A stretch of 64,000 nucleotides of DNA from JAWLHK01 sp041690355 [NCBI: bacterium] (GCA_041690355.1 JAWLHK010000002.1:1-64000), one strand, 5' to 3'. Counted from the first letter of the stretch, positions 25,482 through 35,610 are shown. Notes: generated by a model not told the origin, from the sequence alone. Translations and numbers: made by a program.

Positions 25482-28400
25482 ATGGCGACGACGTGGATGC
25501 GGTGGCTTACCGCGGTGGCGATGATGGCAGTCGTGCAGGCGTGCGGGGTTGAAGAGGCGCCCCCGCCGGCCGCGGTGAAAGTCAGCATCGAGGCAGGGAC
25601 CATCGAAGTGTCCGTGGCCGAAGACGGTTCGGCGACGGTGGAGCTGACCGCCGAAGTCGCGCCCGCCGGGAGCGACTTGCCGAGCTTCACGATTCTCGAG
25701 GGACCCGCGCACGGCGCTCTGGCGGGGACGGGAAGCTCGCTCACGTACACGCCCGAGACCGACTACTCGGGATCCGATTCCATCCGTTTTCAGGCTGCGG
25801 TCGGTGACGTCGTCGGCGAGGGGACGGTGCTCATTACCGTGACGCCCGTCAATGACAGACCCTCCTTCGTTCCGGGGAGCGCCGTGACGGTGCTGGAGGA
25901 CTCGGGTGCCTACGCGCAGACCTGGGCGACGGCCCTGAGCGCCGGCCCCGAGGATGAGGCAGCCCAGAAGCTCGCGTTCGCGGTAGCCGTCGACAATCCG
26001 GCTCTCTTCGCGGTCGAGCCCGCTGTCGCTGCCGACGGCACGCTCACCTTCACCCCCGCTGCAGATGCCAACGGTTCGGCGACACTCACGATCGTGCTCG
26101 CGGACGATGGGGGAACGACCGATGGCGGCGTCGACGCGGCCGATCCCGTCACGCTGAGCCTGACCGTACAGCCGGTAAACGATTCGCCGCTCTTTGACCT
26201 TCAGGGTGACGTGGAAATCACGGAGGGTGCGGGGCCCCAGGTGGTGGCAGGGTTTCTGACGGGCCGCGCGGCGGGGCCCGCCGACGAGGCCGCGCAGCAG
26301 ACCGTGCTCAACGTGAGCAACGACAACGGCGCGCTTTTCTCCTCCCCGCCGGCCATCGACGACAACGGAGCGTTGACGTTCGAGGCCTACGACTGGGCCA
26401 GCGGTTCTGCCTTCGTTACGGTGCGTCTGAGCGACGACGGTGGCGCCGGCGGAATCGCGCAGCGCACGTTTACCATCACCGTGCGTCCGGTAAACGACCC
26501 GCCGATGTTCACTCTGGCGGGCGGCAATCCGGCGGTTGCCGAGGACGCGCCCGGGCAGACGCTGGCCGGTTTTCTCACAGGCGTTACCCCAGGACCCGAT
26601 GAGTCGGCGCAGGCGGTCACGTTTGCAGTGACGACGGACAATGACGCCCTTTTTTCTTCGCTGCCCTTCATCACCCCCGCGGGCACCGAGGGGACGTTGA
26701 CGTTCACGCCCGCTCCCGACGCCAATGGGTCGGCGATCGTCACCGTCCAGGCCTGGGATGACGGCGGTACTGTGGACGGCGGCGTCAACAAGTCGAGCGC
26801 GCTCCAGTTCACGATTACGATCACGCAGGTCAATGACGTGCCGCGCTTCGCCGTGGGGGCGAACCCGACGGCGCTCGAGGACGCGTCTCTGCAAACCGTT
26901 GCCGGATTCCTGACCGGCATTGCGGGCGGGCCGGCCGACGAAGCGGCGCAGTCGGTGACGTTCTCTGTGTCGGCCGCGACCCCGTCTCTCTTCCAGACGC
27001 TCGGGATCGCAGCTGACGGGACGCTGACCTTCACGCCGGCGGCCGACGCCTTCGGCACGGATACGATCACGGTAACGGCATGGGACGACGGCACCCCCCA
27101 GGCGTCGTTGCAGAAGAACTTCACCATCACAATCTCTCCCGTGAACGATGCGCCGGCCTTCTTCGTCGGCATGCCGCCGGGCGCTGACGAGGACGCAGGC
27201 CCGCAGACGGTGACCGACTATATCACCGGGATCGCGGCGGGCCCCGCGAACGAGTCGGCGCAGGCCGTCACCTTCTCGGTTTCGACCGATAATGTCGCTC
27301 TCTTCTCTGTTCTGCCTGCCATTGAAGTCTCCGGCGGAACTTCAGGAACGCTCACCTTCACGCCTGCCGTCGATGCCAACGGCATGGCCACCGTGACGGT
27401 TCGCGCGTGGGACGACGGCGGTACGGCAGACGGTGGAATCCGGGTTTCACCGAGCGCGCAGTTTACGATCACGGTCCAGCCGGTGAACGATCCCCCGGCC
27501 TTCGCGGTCGGCACAGTACCGGCAGTCCTCGAGGATGCCGGCGAGCAGACTGTGCCCGGATTCGTTTCCGGCATCATCGGCGGGCCGGCCGACGAAAGTG
27601 CACAGGCGGTCACCTTTACGGCCTCGGCGGCGACCCCGTCGATGTTCGCTTCCATTTCAGTGGGGTCAGACGGCACGCTGACCTTCACGCCGGCGGCCGA
27701 CGCCTTCGGCACGGATACCGTGACCGTCACGGCCTGGGACGATGGAGCGCCGCAGGCTTCATTCCAGCGCACGTTCGACGTCACGATTACCGCGGTCAAC
27801 GACGCTCCCGGATTCCGCAAGGGGGCAGGGCAGGTCGTTACGGAAAATGCGGGTCCCCAGGAGGTTCTGAGCTGGGCTGCCGGCATCACGGCGGGGCCCG
27901 GCGAGAGCCAGGCACTCACATTTCAGCTGACCGCCGACAACCCGGCCCTCTTTTCGGCCGGGCCCACGGTCGATGCGGCGGGCACCCTCTCGTTCACGCC
28001 GGCGCTGAATGCCGCGGGAACGGCCAATGTGCGGATCACGGTCACCGACGATGGCGGGACGGACAACGGCGGGGTCGCGGTCTCTGCCGAGTACACCTTC
28101 AGCATTCAGATTGTTGCCGTGAACGATGCGCCGTCGTTCACGCCCGGTGGTCCGATCGCGCGGGATGAAGACGCAGGCGCGCAGGCGGTGGCCTGGGCGG
28201 CGGATATCAATCCGGGAGATCCGGGTGAGCTCTGGCAGTCGGTCACCTTCGAGGTGACGACCGACAATGACCCCCTCTTCGCTGAGCTGCCGACGATCGG
28301 TTCCGACGGTGTGTTGCGCTTCCGTGCGGCCGACGAAGCGAGCGGCTCGGCGGTGGTAACGGTCGTCGCGCGGGATAATGGCGGCACGGCGTTCGGCGGA

Positions 28401-31400
28401 TCCGACGAATCGGCGCCCGAACAGTTCACGCTCACCATCAACCCCGTCAACGATCCGCCCACGTTCACGCTGGCTGGAGATCTGTACGTTTCGGATACGG
28501 CGGGCGCGCAGACGGTGGCGGGATGGGTTTCGGGAATGTCGTCGGGTCCCGGCGAGTCCGACGCCCTGTTCCCCTTCGCGGTGACGACCGATAACGACGG
28601 CATCTTCAACGTGTTGCCGGCGGTGGATGTCTCCGGAACGTTGACCTTCACGCCGGCAACCGGCTTCACGGGCGTGGCCACGGTTTACGTCTCGCTGTCG
28701 GATAATGCCGGCGGTGACGACACGGCCGTCCGAACGGCGCTCATCTCCGTAGACAATGTCAACGACGACCCCTCGTTCACGGCCGGGCCGAACGTCTCTG
28801 TCGACGAAGACAGCGGGCCCTATGCCGGGGCCTGGGCGACGGCGATCTCGCCGGGACCGGGCGAATCGGGGCAGGGGGTTTCGTTCTCGGTGGTTGCCAA
28901 CTCGAATCCAGGACTGTTCGGCACGCAGCCCGCCATCGACCCTTCGGGTTTGCTTACCTTTGCGCCCGCCGCCGACGCCAACGGGGCAGCCACCCTGACG
29001 GCGCGCCTCACCGACGATCTCGGGGCATTCGTCGAGGCGACCTTCGACATCATCGTGCAGCCCGTGAACGATGCACCGGTCTTCACCGGCGGGGGATTCC
29101 TCCAGGTTTTCGAAGATCAGGGGAAAACCGGCATTTCCTTTCTCAGCGGCGTTTCGAGCGGCCCCTCGGATGAGGCCGGCCAGGCGTTGACCTGGGACGT
29201 CAAAGCCGACAACGAGGCCCTCTTCGCCGAGCCGATCACCGTGAACGGCGATACGGTGTGGCTGACGCCGGCCGCCGACGCCAACGGCGACACGCAGGTC
29301 ACCCTGACGCTCATCGACGACGGCGGCACCGCTTCGGGCGGGGTCGACCGGTATTCGATCACCGTCTGGGCGGGCATCGGCGCCGTGAACGACGCGCCGA
29401 CCTTCACCCCCGGGCCCGATCTGGTCATACTCGAGGACGACCCCGACGGGATCGGCTTCGGCACCCTCTGGGCCTCTGCCTTTGTCGTCGGTCCTGCCGA
29501 TGAAGCATGGCAATACTACTTCATGGACGTAACCAGCGACTCGCCGTTCAACAACGTCTGGCTCGATAACGGCGGCACGCTCTACTTCATGCCGCCGCCC
29601 GACTGGACGGGTTCAGCCGTCTTCTACGTCGACATGGTCGACTCTGGCGGGACCGATTTCGGCGGCACTGACACGTATCGCGCAACCTTCACGATTACGG
29701 TCCTGCCCGTGAACGAGGCCCCGGTGCTGCGTGCCGATTACGCGACGACGAGCGTCGACACCGAGACCTGGATCGGCGTCCTCTTCAACGATTACGAGCC
29801 GGACGGCGATGCCCTCGTGCTCACGGGCGTGTCAACGCCGACGTACGGCATCGCCGTCACCGACGGCAGCTTCGTGCGCTATACGCCGGGCTCAGGCTTC
29901 ACGGGAATCGACACGTTCACCTACTTCGCTTCTGACGGCACCCATCCGGTGAGCCAGACGATCGTCGTGACCGTCGGCCCCGATCTCGATCCGCCCGTTC
30001 TTCTTTCTTCTTCCATCACGGGGGGTGAGGAGCTGAACCGCGAAGAGGCATTCGGCTTCGTCGGCGTCCTGAGTCCGGTCATCTTCGTGTTTGACGACCC
30101 CTATCTAGACGGGGGAACACTCTCGGCGTGGGCCGAGTACGAGGGCGTCCCCATCTATGCGAACGTCTGGATTGATGGTCCGACGGTCTCGGTGATGATC
30201 CAGGAGTGGGATCTCTGGGGCTTGGCCGATCCCGAAGGCGGGTTGCTTACGGTGGGGCTCACCGGCATTCAGGACACGTTCGGCAACGCGGCGGCCGATC
30301 TGGACCGGACCGTCTGGTACGACGGGCGCGGCCCCCAGGTGTCGTTTCCGGACAGCGGGTACCCGGCGGCGCGCCGCTTCATCGCGCAGTTCGACGAGTC
30401 GATTGACCCGGCGTCTGCGATTCCCCAGTTCCGCCGCGTGACCGACGGCACGCAGATCGAGCTCGATATCACGGTCGAGGGAACTGCGTCTTCGGGACTG
30501 TTCACCCTGGCCAAGGCCAACGATGCCTACTACGCGGTCTCTGCCCGGCAGGAGCCGGTGGGGACGGAAGTGGAATTCGACGTTTCCGGTTTCCGCGATC
30601 TGGCGGGAAATCCGGTGGAGGGTTGGAACGCCGCCAGCGTCACGGTCTGCTGCGAACAACAGGGGCCGGGAGGGCTCGCGGTTACGGCTGTCGAGTTTGT
30701 CGATCGCTCCACCAGCCTCGCGGTTCTGAAAGTGGATGCTTCGGAAATCCGCAACGGATATTTCGTGGTGCCGAACACATTCGTGGGAGGCGACCACCTG
30801 GTGCGCGTCCTGCTCAGTGCGCCGATCAACCCCATGTACTCGTATGCGGAGCTGCGCCGGGTCTCTTCAGGCCCGCAGGAGTCGAGCGTGATGGGCGATG
30901 CGGCCGCGGCTTCGGTGCCGAACGACAGCTTCGTGTTCGATCCGACGTTGGCTTCGGAACCTTTCTTCTGGCAGAGCAAGGGCACATACCGCCTGTTCAT
31001 CGATGCGTCCGGCGAAACCGGCTGGGACCGAGTCTGGTTCGAGGCCGGGTTCGCTGTGCAAGGCGACTCCAGTGACGTGACGGCGCCGACCGTCTCAGCC
31101 CTGACCGCCGCCCGGATGTCGGGCACTGCGCCGGTTCTGAGGCCTCTCGACAGTCTTCGCCTCGGTTTCTCGGAGAAGGTTGATTACCGGGACGTGAACG
31201 TGACGCTGGCCAAAGATGGCTCGCCCATCCCCCTGCGGGTTCGACCGATGGGAGAGATGAGCGGTCTTGAAATCCGGGCACAGGATGAAGCCGGCGCTCC
31301 CGTATTTCTCGCGCCCGGCGACTACGACCTGACGGTTGACGCCGTAGCCGACCTCGCCACGCCCCAGAACGTCATGTCGCCTGCCTCGTTCGTCGTGCAC

Positions 31401-32492
31401 GTGGAGGCCGATGCCGCGCCGAAGGTCAGCTTGGTCGGCGTGCCCTCGGCGTCGCAGGAGCTGGCGACGAACGCGTCGCTGTGGGTGGCCTTCGACGGCC
31501 CCGTGGCCCTTCAGACCTTGCACGAAGACGGTGCGCTCGAAGAGCGTGGCCTATTTCTGGAAGAACGCTGGGGCAATGCATGGATTCCTGCGAAGGGCCT
31601 CGGCCATGGCGACTCCGAAAGCACGTCGGGCGCCGTGTTCCCGCTGCGGCGGCAGTACACGGGAATGCCGCCTGCGACCACGTACCGGCTGCGATTCCTG
31701 AGCGGACTGCGGGACGTCGACGGCAATCCGCTGTTCGACCTTGGCCAGCCGGTGACCTTCACGACTGTCGCTGACAACAGTTATCCCGCCGATCCGTACG
31801 CAGGGTATGCAGGACTCGAAGTCTTCGACCTGGGCACCGGGCAGCTCAACATCTTCGGCGGCGTGATGGCGAGCAATCTCGAGGTCAGGGCCTGGGCAGG
31901 CGATGATAACGCCGGCGATACCTGGGAAACCGGACTTGAGACGGCGACGCTCAGCCTGTACGGCGGCCCCAATGCCGATCAGGAGCAGCACGTGAGTATC
32001 GACGCGGCGCAGATGGATACGATGTTTCCGGGCGGGCTGACGCCGTACGAAATGGTCGTGCGGGACTCGACCGCGCGCGAATTGCGCCTGCCGTTCGCAG
32101 CGTACCGCCCGAAGCACGCCACGGTCGCCGAGGCACAGCCGGTGCTCGTTGCCGGCAGCGCCCCCGGAACCGTGCGGATCGAAGGCAGCATTACCGATCT
32201 CGTGGATGCCGACCACGTGGCCGGCATCGCCGTCTTCATCGGCATCGTGGACACGACGTACTATCCGCCGATGATGGTCGGCTTCGAGCGATTCGCCCTC
32301 GCGCAGACCGAACGCCATGCAGACGGGACGCTGAGCTTCACCTACGAGACGGCGGCCGAAGATCCGCTTCCGTCGCTGCCGCCGCCGCTGGGATATGTTG
32401 CCGCGGCGCAGATGTTCGTCGAGGTTCCGGTCGGCACGCCGGACGCCGAGTGGATGGTGATTTCGCCGATGTCTGCACCGTTCAACCCCTGA
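25482..32492 (+). CDS. Large cadherin-like repeat lipoprotein
   Basis: 2336 residues. A lipoprotein signal (TAVAMMAVVQAC) is followed by a weak repeat, then twelve repeats of about 105-110 residues from 25850 to 29710. Their pattern is PVNDAPxF...VxEDAGxQTV...GPADESAQAVTFxV...GTLTFTPAxDAxG...DDGGT, of the tandem-95/VCBS-like cadherin type. A Big_9-like domain (APVLRADYATTSVDTETW...FTYFASDG) follows near 29720. The last 800 residues hold Ig-like segments with SbsA-type features (SLWVAFDGPVALQTL, TYRLRFLSGLRDVDGNPLFD). Lipidation suggests outer-membrane tethering, with a likely adhesive or matrix role by inference. The start at 25482 is set by the RBS and the signal peptide. Confidence 0.9.
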   Translation: MATTWMRWLTAVAMMAVVQACGVEEAPPPAAVKVSIEAGTIEVSVAEDGSATVELTAEVAPAGSDLPSFTILEGPAHGALAGTGSSLTYTPETDYSGSDSIRFQAAVGDVVGEGTVLITVTPVNDRPSFVPGSAVTVLEDSGAYAQTWATALSAGPEDEAAQKLAFAVAVDNPALFAVEPAVAADGTLTFTPAADANGSATLTIVLADDGGTTDGGVDAADPVTLSLTVQPVNDSPLFDLQGDVEITEGAGPQVVAGFLTGRAAGPADEAAQQTVLNVSNDNGALFSSPPAIDDNGALTFEAYDWASGSAFVTVRLSDDGGAGGIAQRTFTITVRPVNDPPMFTLAGGNPAVAEDAPGQTLAGFLTGVTPGPDESAQAVTFAVTTDNDALFSSLPFITPAGTEGTLTFTPAPDANGSAIVTVQAWDDGGTVDGGVNKSSALQFTITITQVNDVPRFAVGANPTALEDASLQTVAGFLTGIAGGPADEAAQSVTFSVSAATPSLFQTLGIAADGTLTFTPAADAFGTDTITVTAWDDGTPQASLQKNFTITISPVNDAPAFFVGMPPGADEDAGPQTVTDYITGIAAGPANESAQAVTFSVSTDNVALFSVLPAIEVSGGTSGTLTFTPAVDANGMATVTVRAWDDGGTADGGIRVSPSAQFTITVQPVNDPPAFAVGTVPAVLEDAGEQTVPGFVSGIIGGPADESAQAVTFTASAATPSMFASISVGSDGTLTFTPAADAFGTDTVTVTAWDDGAPQASFQRTFDVTITAVNDAPGFRKGAGQVVTENAGPQEVLSWAAGITAGPGESQALTFQLTADNPALFSAGPTVDAAGTLSFTPALNAAGTANVRITVTDDGGTDNGGVAVSAEYTFSIQIVAVNDAPSFTPGGPIARDEDAGAQAVAWAADINPGDPGELWQSVTFEVTTDNDPLFAELPTIGSDGVLRFRAADEASGSAVVTVVARDNGGTAFGGSDESAPEQFTLTINPVNDPPTFTLAGDLYVSDTAGAQTVAGWVSGMSSGPGESDALFPFAVTTDNDGIFNVLPAVDVSGTLTFTPATGFTGVATVYVSLSDNAGGDDTAVRTALISVDNVNDDPSFTAGPNVSVDEDSGPYAGAWATAISPGPGESGQGVSFSVVANSNPGLFGTQPAIDPSGLLTFAPAADANGAATLTARLTDDLGAFVEATFDIIVQPVNDAPVFTGGGFLQVFEDQGKTGISFLSGVSSGPSDEAGQALTWDVKADNEALFAEPITVNGDTVWLTPAADANGDTQVTLTLIDDGGTASGGVDRYSITVWAGIGAVNDAPTFTPGPDLVILEDDPDGIGFGTLWASAFVVGPADEAWQYYFMDVTSDSPFNNVWLDNGGTLYFMPPPDWTGSAVFYVDMVDSGGTDFGGTDTYRATFTITVLPVNEAPVLRADYATTSVDTETWIGVLFNDYEPDGDALVLTGVSTPTYGIAVTDGSFVRYTPGSGFTGIDTFTYFASDGTHPVSQTIVVTVGPDLDPPVLLSSSITGGEELNREEAFGFVGVLSPVIFVFDDPYLDGGTLSAWAEYEGVPIYANVWIDGPTVSVMIQEWDLWGLADPEGGLLTVGLTGIQDTFGNAAADLDRTVWYDGRGPQVSFPDSGYPAARRFIAQFDESIDPASAIPQFRRVTDGTQIELDITVEGTASSGLFTLAKANDAYYAVSARQEPVGTEVEFDVSGFRDLAGNPVEGWNAASVTVCCEQQGPGGLAVTAVEFVDRSTSLAVLKVDASEIRNGYFVVPNTFVGGDHLVRVLLSAPINPMYSYAELRRVSSGPQESSVMGDAAAASVPNDSFVFDPTLASEPFFWQSKGTYRLFIDASGETGWDRVWFEAGFAVQGDSSDVTAPTVSALTAARMSGTAPVLRPLDSLRLGFSEKVDYRDVNVTLAKDGSPIPLRVRPMGEMSGLEIRAQDEAGAPVFLAPGDYDLTVDAVADLATPQNVMSPASFVVHVEADAAPKVSLVGVPSASQELATNASLWVAFDGPVALQTLHEDGALEERGLFLEERWGNAWIPAKGLGHGDSESTSGAVFPLRRQYTGMPPATTYRLRFLSGLRDVDGNPLFDLGQPVTFTTVADNSYPADPYAGYAGLEVFDLGTGQLNIFGGVMASNLEVRAWAGDDNAGDTWETGLETATLSLYGGPNADQEQHVSIDAAQMDTMFPGGLTPYEMVVRDSTARELRLPFAAYRPKHATVAEAQPVLVAGSAPGTVRIEGSITDLVDADHVAGIAVFIGIVDTTYYPPMMVGFERFALAQTERHADGTLSFTYETAAEDPLPSLPPPLGYVAAAQMFVEVPVGTPDAEWMVISPMSAPFNP
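25850..29710 (+). repeat. Twelve tandem cadherin-like coding repeats
   Basis: In-frame units of about 320 bp, each opening with codons for V-N-D-x-P. Most are diverged, but 27021-27064 and 27675-27718 are identical over 44 bp, which indicates recent exchange between two units. Confidence 0.85.
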
Positions 32493-32519
32493 TTCGGAAT
32501 TGACGGCGCAAGCCATTAC

Positions 32520-32556
32520 GGCCCTCCCTGCGTGAGCGGGGAGGGCCGCTCTTTTT
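32520..32556 (+). terminator. Intrinsic terminator of the large lipoprotein gene
   Basis: GGCCCTCCC (32520-32528) pairs with GGGAGGGCC (32539-32547) around a 10-nt loop and is followed by a T-rich tract (CTTTTT at 32551-32556). It lies 28 bp after the stop codon. Confidence 0.9.
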
Positions 32557-32649
32557 CGAGGTCCACGTTACCTCCGATTCCCCGCCCGTAGAATCCGCGG
32601 GCGGCCTGCCGCGGGGGCGCGCGAATTCTCGGTTCTGCCCCGGGACGGA

Positions 32650-32655
32650 TATAAT
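32650..32655 (+). promoter_or_regulatory. -10 element six bases before the U32 start codon
   Basis: A perfect TATAAT ends six bases before the ATG at 32662, so initiation about 7 bp downstream would fall on the A of the start codon and give a leaderless mRNA. No clear -35 hexamer is visible. Confidence 0.6.
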
Positions 32656-32661
32656 GTCGGG

Positions 32662-35088
32662 ATGCCCGCAGAACTGCTCGCCCCCGCCGGGAACTGGGAT
32701 TCGCTACGCGCCGCCGTCGAGAACGGCGCCGACGCGGTGTATTTCGGCCTCGAGGCGTTCAACGCCCGGGCGCGGGCGAAGAATTTCTCGACGGCCGAGC
32801 TTCCCGACATCATGCGCTACCTGCGCACGCACGGCGTGAAGGGGTATCTGACTTTGAACGTGCTCGTATTCTCAGCGGAACTCGACGAGGCGGCACGGTT
32901 TCTTCTGGCGGCCTCGGAAGCCGGCGTCGATGCCGTACTCGTGCAGGATCTGGGGATGGCACGGCTGGCCGCCCGCATCGCTCCGGATCTTCCGATCCAC
33001 GCGTCGACCCAGATGACCGTGACCGATCCCCAGGCGATGGCGCTGCTTCGCGAGTGGGGGATTCAGCGGTTCGTGGTTCCGCGTGAATTCTCCATTTCTG
33101 AGATTGATCGCGTGCACCGGCAGGTCGACGTCGAGCTCGAAGCCTTCGTGCACGGCGCCCTTTGCGTCGCCTGGTCGGGGCAGTGCCTCACCTCTGAAGC
33201 GCTGGGCGGCCGCAGCGCCAATCGTGGGGAATGCGCGCAGGCGTGCCGGCAGCCCTACCGGATGCTCGTGGATGGAGAGCCGCGCGACCTCGGGGAGAAG
33301 CAGTATCTGCTCTCGCCGCAGGACCTGGCGGGGATTGAACTGATTCCGCAGATGCTCGCCGCCGGCGTCGTCTGCTTCAAGATCGAGGGGCGGTTGAAGA
33401 CGCCCGAGTACGTGGCGAACATCGTGGCGCACTACCGGAAGGCGCTCGACGCGGCGCTGGCGGGAAATCCGGTGGCGCTGGAGGACGCCGAAAAGCGCGA
33501 GATCGCCCAGTCGTTTTCCCGCGGGCTCACCCAGGGTTTTCTGGCGGGAGTCAACCACCAGAAGCTCGTGCACGGCCGGTTTCCCAAGAGCCGCGGGCTC
33601 GATCTCGGCACCGTGCTTGCCGTGCGTCCGCCACGGATTACCGTCGGGTGGACGGAGGTGCCGCTGACGGCCGGCGACGGCATCGTGGTCGACAACGGCG
33701 ACCCCGAGCGTAAGGAGCCCGGCGGTCCCGTCTACGAAGTGCGCGAAGGGCAGGGGACGCTGGAGATCGGTCTCGCGCATGGATTCCCCTTCCGCGACGT
33801 GCAGGTCGGCGATCGAGTGTGGAAGACGAGCGACGCGGATCTGAACCGTCGGCTCCGCGCCTCGTTCGCGGAGGAGCGGCGAACGGTTCCCCTCGCGATG
33901 ACGGTGGCCGGCGCATCGGGGCAGCCGCTACAGGTGGAAGCGCGCGCCGGCGGCCACACGGTAACCATGCAGTCCGGCGAAATGCTGACGCCGGCGACCG
34001 GGCAGGGGCTTTCCAGGGTGCTGCTCGAAGAGAAACTCGGCCGCCTGGGGAGCACACGGTTCCACCTCTCGTCTTTGACGGTGGACCTCCCGGACGGGCT
34101 CGCGCTTCCCGTGTCGGCGTTGAATCGCTTGCGGCGGGCGCTGGCGGAATCGCTCACGCGGGCGCTCGAGGCGCCGCCGGCGCGCCGCAGTTTTCCCGCG
34201 TCGATTCCGGAACGCCCGGTTCTGGAGGAATCGGTCGCGTCCGCAGCGCCGGAGCTTGCCGTGTTCTGCCGGACAGAGGCGCAGGTGCGCGCCGCCTGCG
34301 CTGCGGGCGTCGACCGGATCTACGCCGACTTCGAGGATCCCCGCGGATTCCGCGAGAGCGTGGCGGTGGCCCGCGAAGCAGGAATTCCCGTCTACCTGGC
34401 GACCCCGCGCATCGTGAAGCCGGGCGAGGAGGGGTTCTACCGCAAGCTGGCGGGCTACAAACCCGACGGCGTGCTCGTGCGGAACCTGGGCGGCCTGCTC
34501 TACTATCGCGCGAACCATCCGGACTTCGATCTGATCGGCGACTTTTCGCTCAACTGCGCGAACGAACTGACGGCGCGCGACCTGCGTGAACTCGGTCTGC
34601 GCAAAGTGACGCCGAGCTACGATCTGAATTCCCAACAGCTCGACGACATGCTGGCCAGAACGCCCGGCGAGTGGTTCGAGATCGTGCTCCATCAGTACAT
34701 GCCCATGTTCCACATGGAGCACTGCGTGTTCGCGGCCTTTCTCTCGACGGGCAAGGACTACCGCGACTGCGGGCGGCCCTGCGAGCAGCACGACGTGGCC
34801 CTGCGCGATCATACCGGCGCGCTGTTGCCCGTCAAGGCCGACGTCGGCTGCCGCAACACGGTCTTCAACGGTCACGCCCAGAGTGGCGCGCTCTATCTGG
34901 ATCGGTTTCTCACCCGCGGGGTCACGAGCTTCCGGGTGGAATTTCTCACCGAGGACGAAAGGCGCGTGCGGGAGGTGATCGCCACCTACCGGTCGCTGCT
35001 TCGCCGGGAGCGCACCGCGGAATCGGTCTGGTCATCGCTGCGGGCGACGCAGCGCCTCGGCGTCACGCGGGGCACGCTGGATCGGTAG
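32662..35088 (+). CDS. Double-length U32 family protein (RlhA-like)
   Basis: 808 residues. The N-terminal U32 domain starts ELLAPAGNWDSLRAAVENGADAVYFG and has the cysteine signature GALCVAWSGQC...RGECAQACRQPY seen in the RNA-hydroxylating U32 proteins (RlhA, TrhP). Middle domain of DUF3656 type. The C-terminal part repeats a U32-like fold (DRIYADFEDPRGF...VRNLGGLLYYRAN...DFSLNCANELTA) and has its own cysteines (HMEHCVFAAF, RDCGRPCEQHD, DVGCRNTVFN). U32 proteins hydroxylate RNA or ubiquinone precursors using an Fe-S cluster and prephenate or another donor; here 23S rRNA modification is the best guess. Longer than E. coli RlhA (about 650 residues). Confidence 0.88.
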   Translation: MPAELLAPAGNWDSLRAAVENGADAVYFGLEAFNARARAKNFSTAELPDIMRYLRTHGVKGYLTLNVLVFSAELDEAARFLLAASEAGVDAVLVQDLGMARLAARIAPDLPIHASTQMTVTDPQAMALLREWGIQRFVVPREFSISEIDRVHRQVDVELEAFVHGALCVAWSGQCLTSEALGGRSANRGECAQACRQPYRMLVDGEPRDLGEKQYLLSPQDLAGIELIPQMLAAGVVCFKIEGRLKTPEYVANIVAHYRKALDAALAGNPVALEDAEKREIAQSFSRGLTQGFLAGVNHQKLVHGRFPKSRGLDLGTVLAVRPPRITVGWTEVPLTAGDGIVVDNGDPERKEPGGPVYEVREGQGTLEIGLAHGFPFRDVQVGDRVWKTSDADLNRRLRASFAEERRTVPLAMTVAGASGQPLQVEARAGGHTVTMQSGEMLTPATGQGLSRVLLEEKLGRLGSTRFHLSSLTVDLPDGLALPVSALNRLRRALAESLTRALEAPPARRSFPASIPERPVLEESVASAAPELAVFCRTEAQVRAACAAGVDRIYADFEDPRGFRESVAVAREAGIPVYLATPRIVKPGEEGFYRKLAGYKPDGVLVRNLGGLLYYRANHPDFDLIGDFSLNCANELTARDLRELGLRKVTPSYDLNSQQLDDMLARTPGEWFEIVLHQYMPMFHMEHCVFAAFLSTGKDYRDCGRPCEQHDVALRDHTGALLPVKADVGCRNTVFNGHAQSGALYLDRFLTRGVTSFRVEFLTEDERRVREVIATYRSLLRRERTAESVWSSLRATQRLGVTRGTLDR

Positions 35089-35121
35089 CCGGAAGGCCCC
35101 CCTGTCGTCCCCCGAAGGCCC

Positions 35122-35168
35122 GGTCCTTGCCGATTCCCCCACTCTCCCACTCCCCCGCTCCCCCCCTC
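35122..35168 (+). repeat. 47-bp direct repeat, copy 1 (left of vapBC)
   Basis: A C-rich sequence starting GGTCCTTGCCGATTCCCCC is repeated without mismatch at 35933-35979. The two copies lie on either side of the toxin-antitoxin pair at 35212-35867. Confidence 0.9.
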
Positions 35169-35211
35169 TACGTCGGGAATCGTTTCTCGCTCCCCCCTCG
35201 TGCGCCGACCC

Positions 35212-35610
35212 TCAGGGCACCACAACCTTCGGTCCGGCTTTCTGGAGTCGCGTGGCGCGAGCGCGAAGCCGCCGGTCGAATGTCGCGAATCGCTCAGCGG
35301 GCGAAGACAGGGCGAGGTGCAGCGCGTCGGCGAAATCAAGGCCGCCGGCGTACCCTTTGAGGGCAGCCTCGACGGCCTCGGGGTGATCGGGTTCGACCTG
35401 CGGCAGCGCAAGCAACTTGCGGAGCGCGGCCTCGATTACTTCCTTACGGAGCTCGTAGGCCGCACGCAGCACCCACTCGGTTTCGAGCAGCACGGTGACC
35501 GGAATCCATACGCGCGGTTCGCGAGCGATCAGCGCGGCGGCGCGCCTTGCCTGAAGCGGGTCATCCGCGGTCAGCAGCCGGACGATGACGTTCGTGTCGA
35601 GCGCGACCAT
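35212..35610 (-). CDS. vapC: VapC-type PIN-domain toxin (pair 1)
   Basis: 132 residues with the PIN acidic set: D5 (VALDTNV), E43 (LLETEWVL), D92/D95 (LDFADALHLA) and D112 (TFDRRL). PIN toxins of VapC type cleave tRNA or rRNA at single sites using Mg2+. Start chosen at 35610 because the ATG overlaps the antitoxin stop (TGATG, one shared base), the usual coupling in vapBC pairs. The pair is flanked by perfect 47-bp direct repeats. Confidence 0.9.
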   Translation of the reverse strand: MVALDTNVIVRLLTADDPLQARRAAALIAREPRVWIPVTVLLETEWVLRAAYELRKEVIEAALRKLLALPQVEPDHPEAVEAALKGYAGGLDFADALHLALSSPAERFATFDRRLRARATRLQKAGPKVVVP

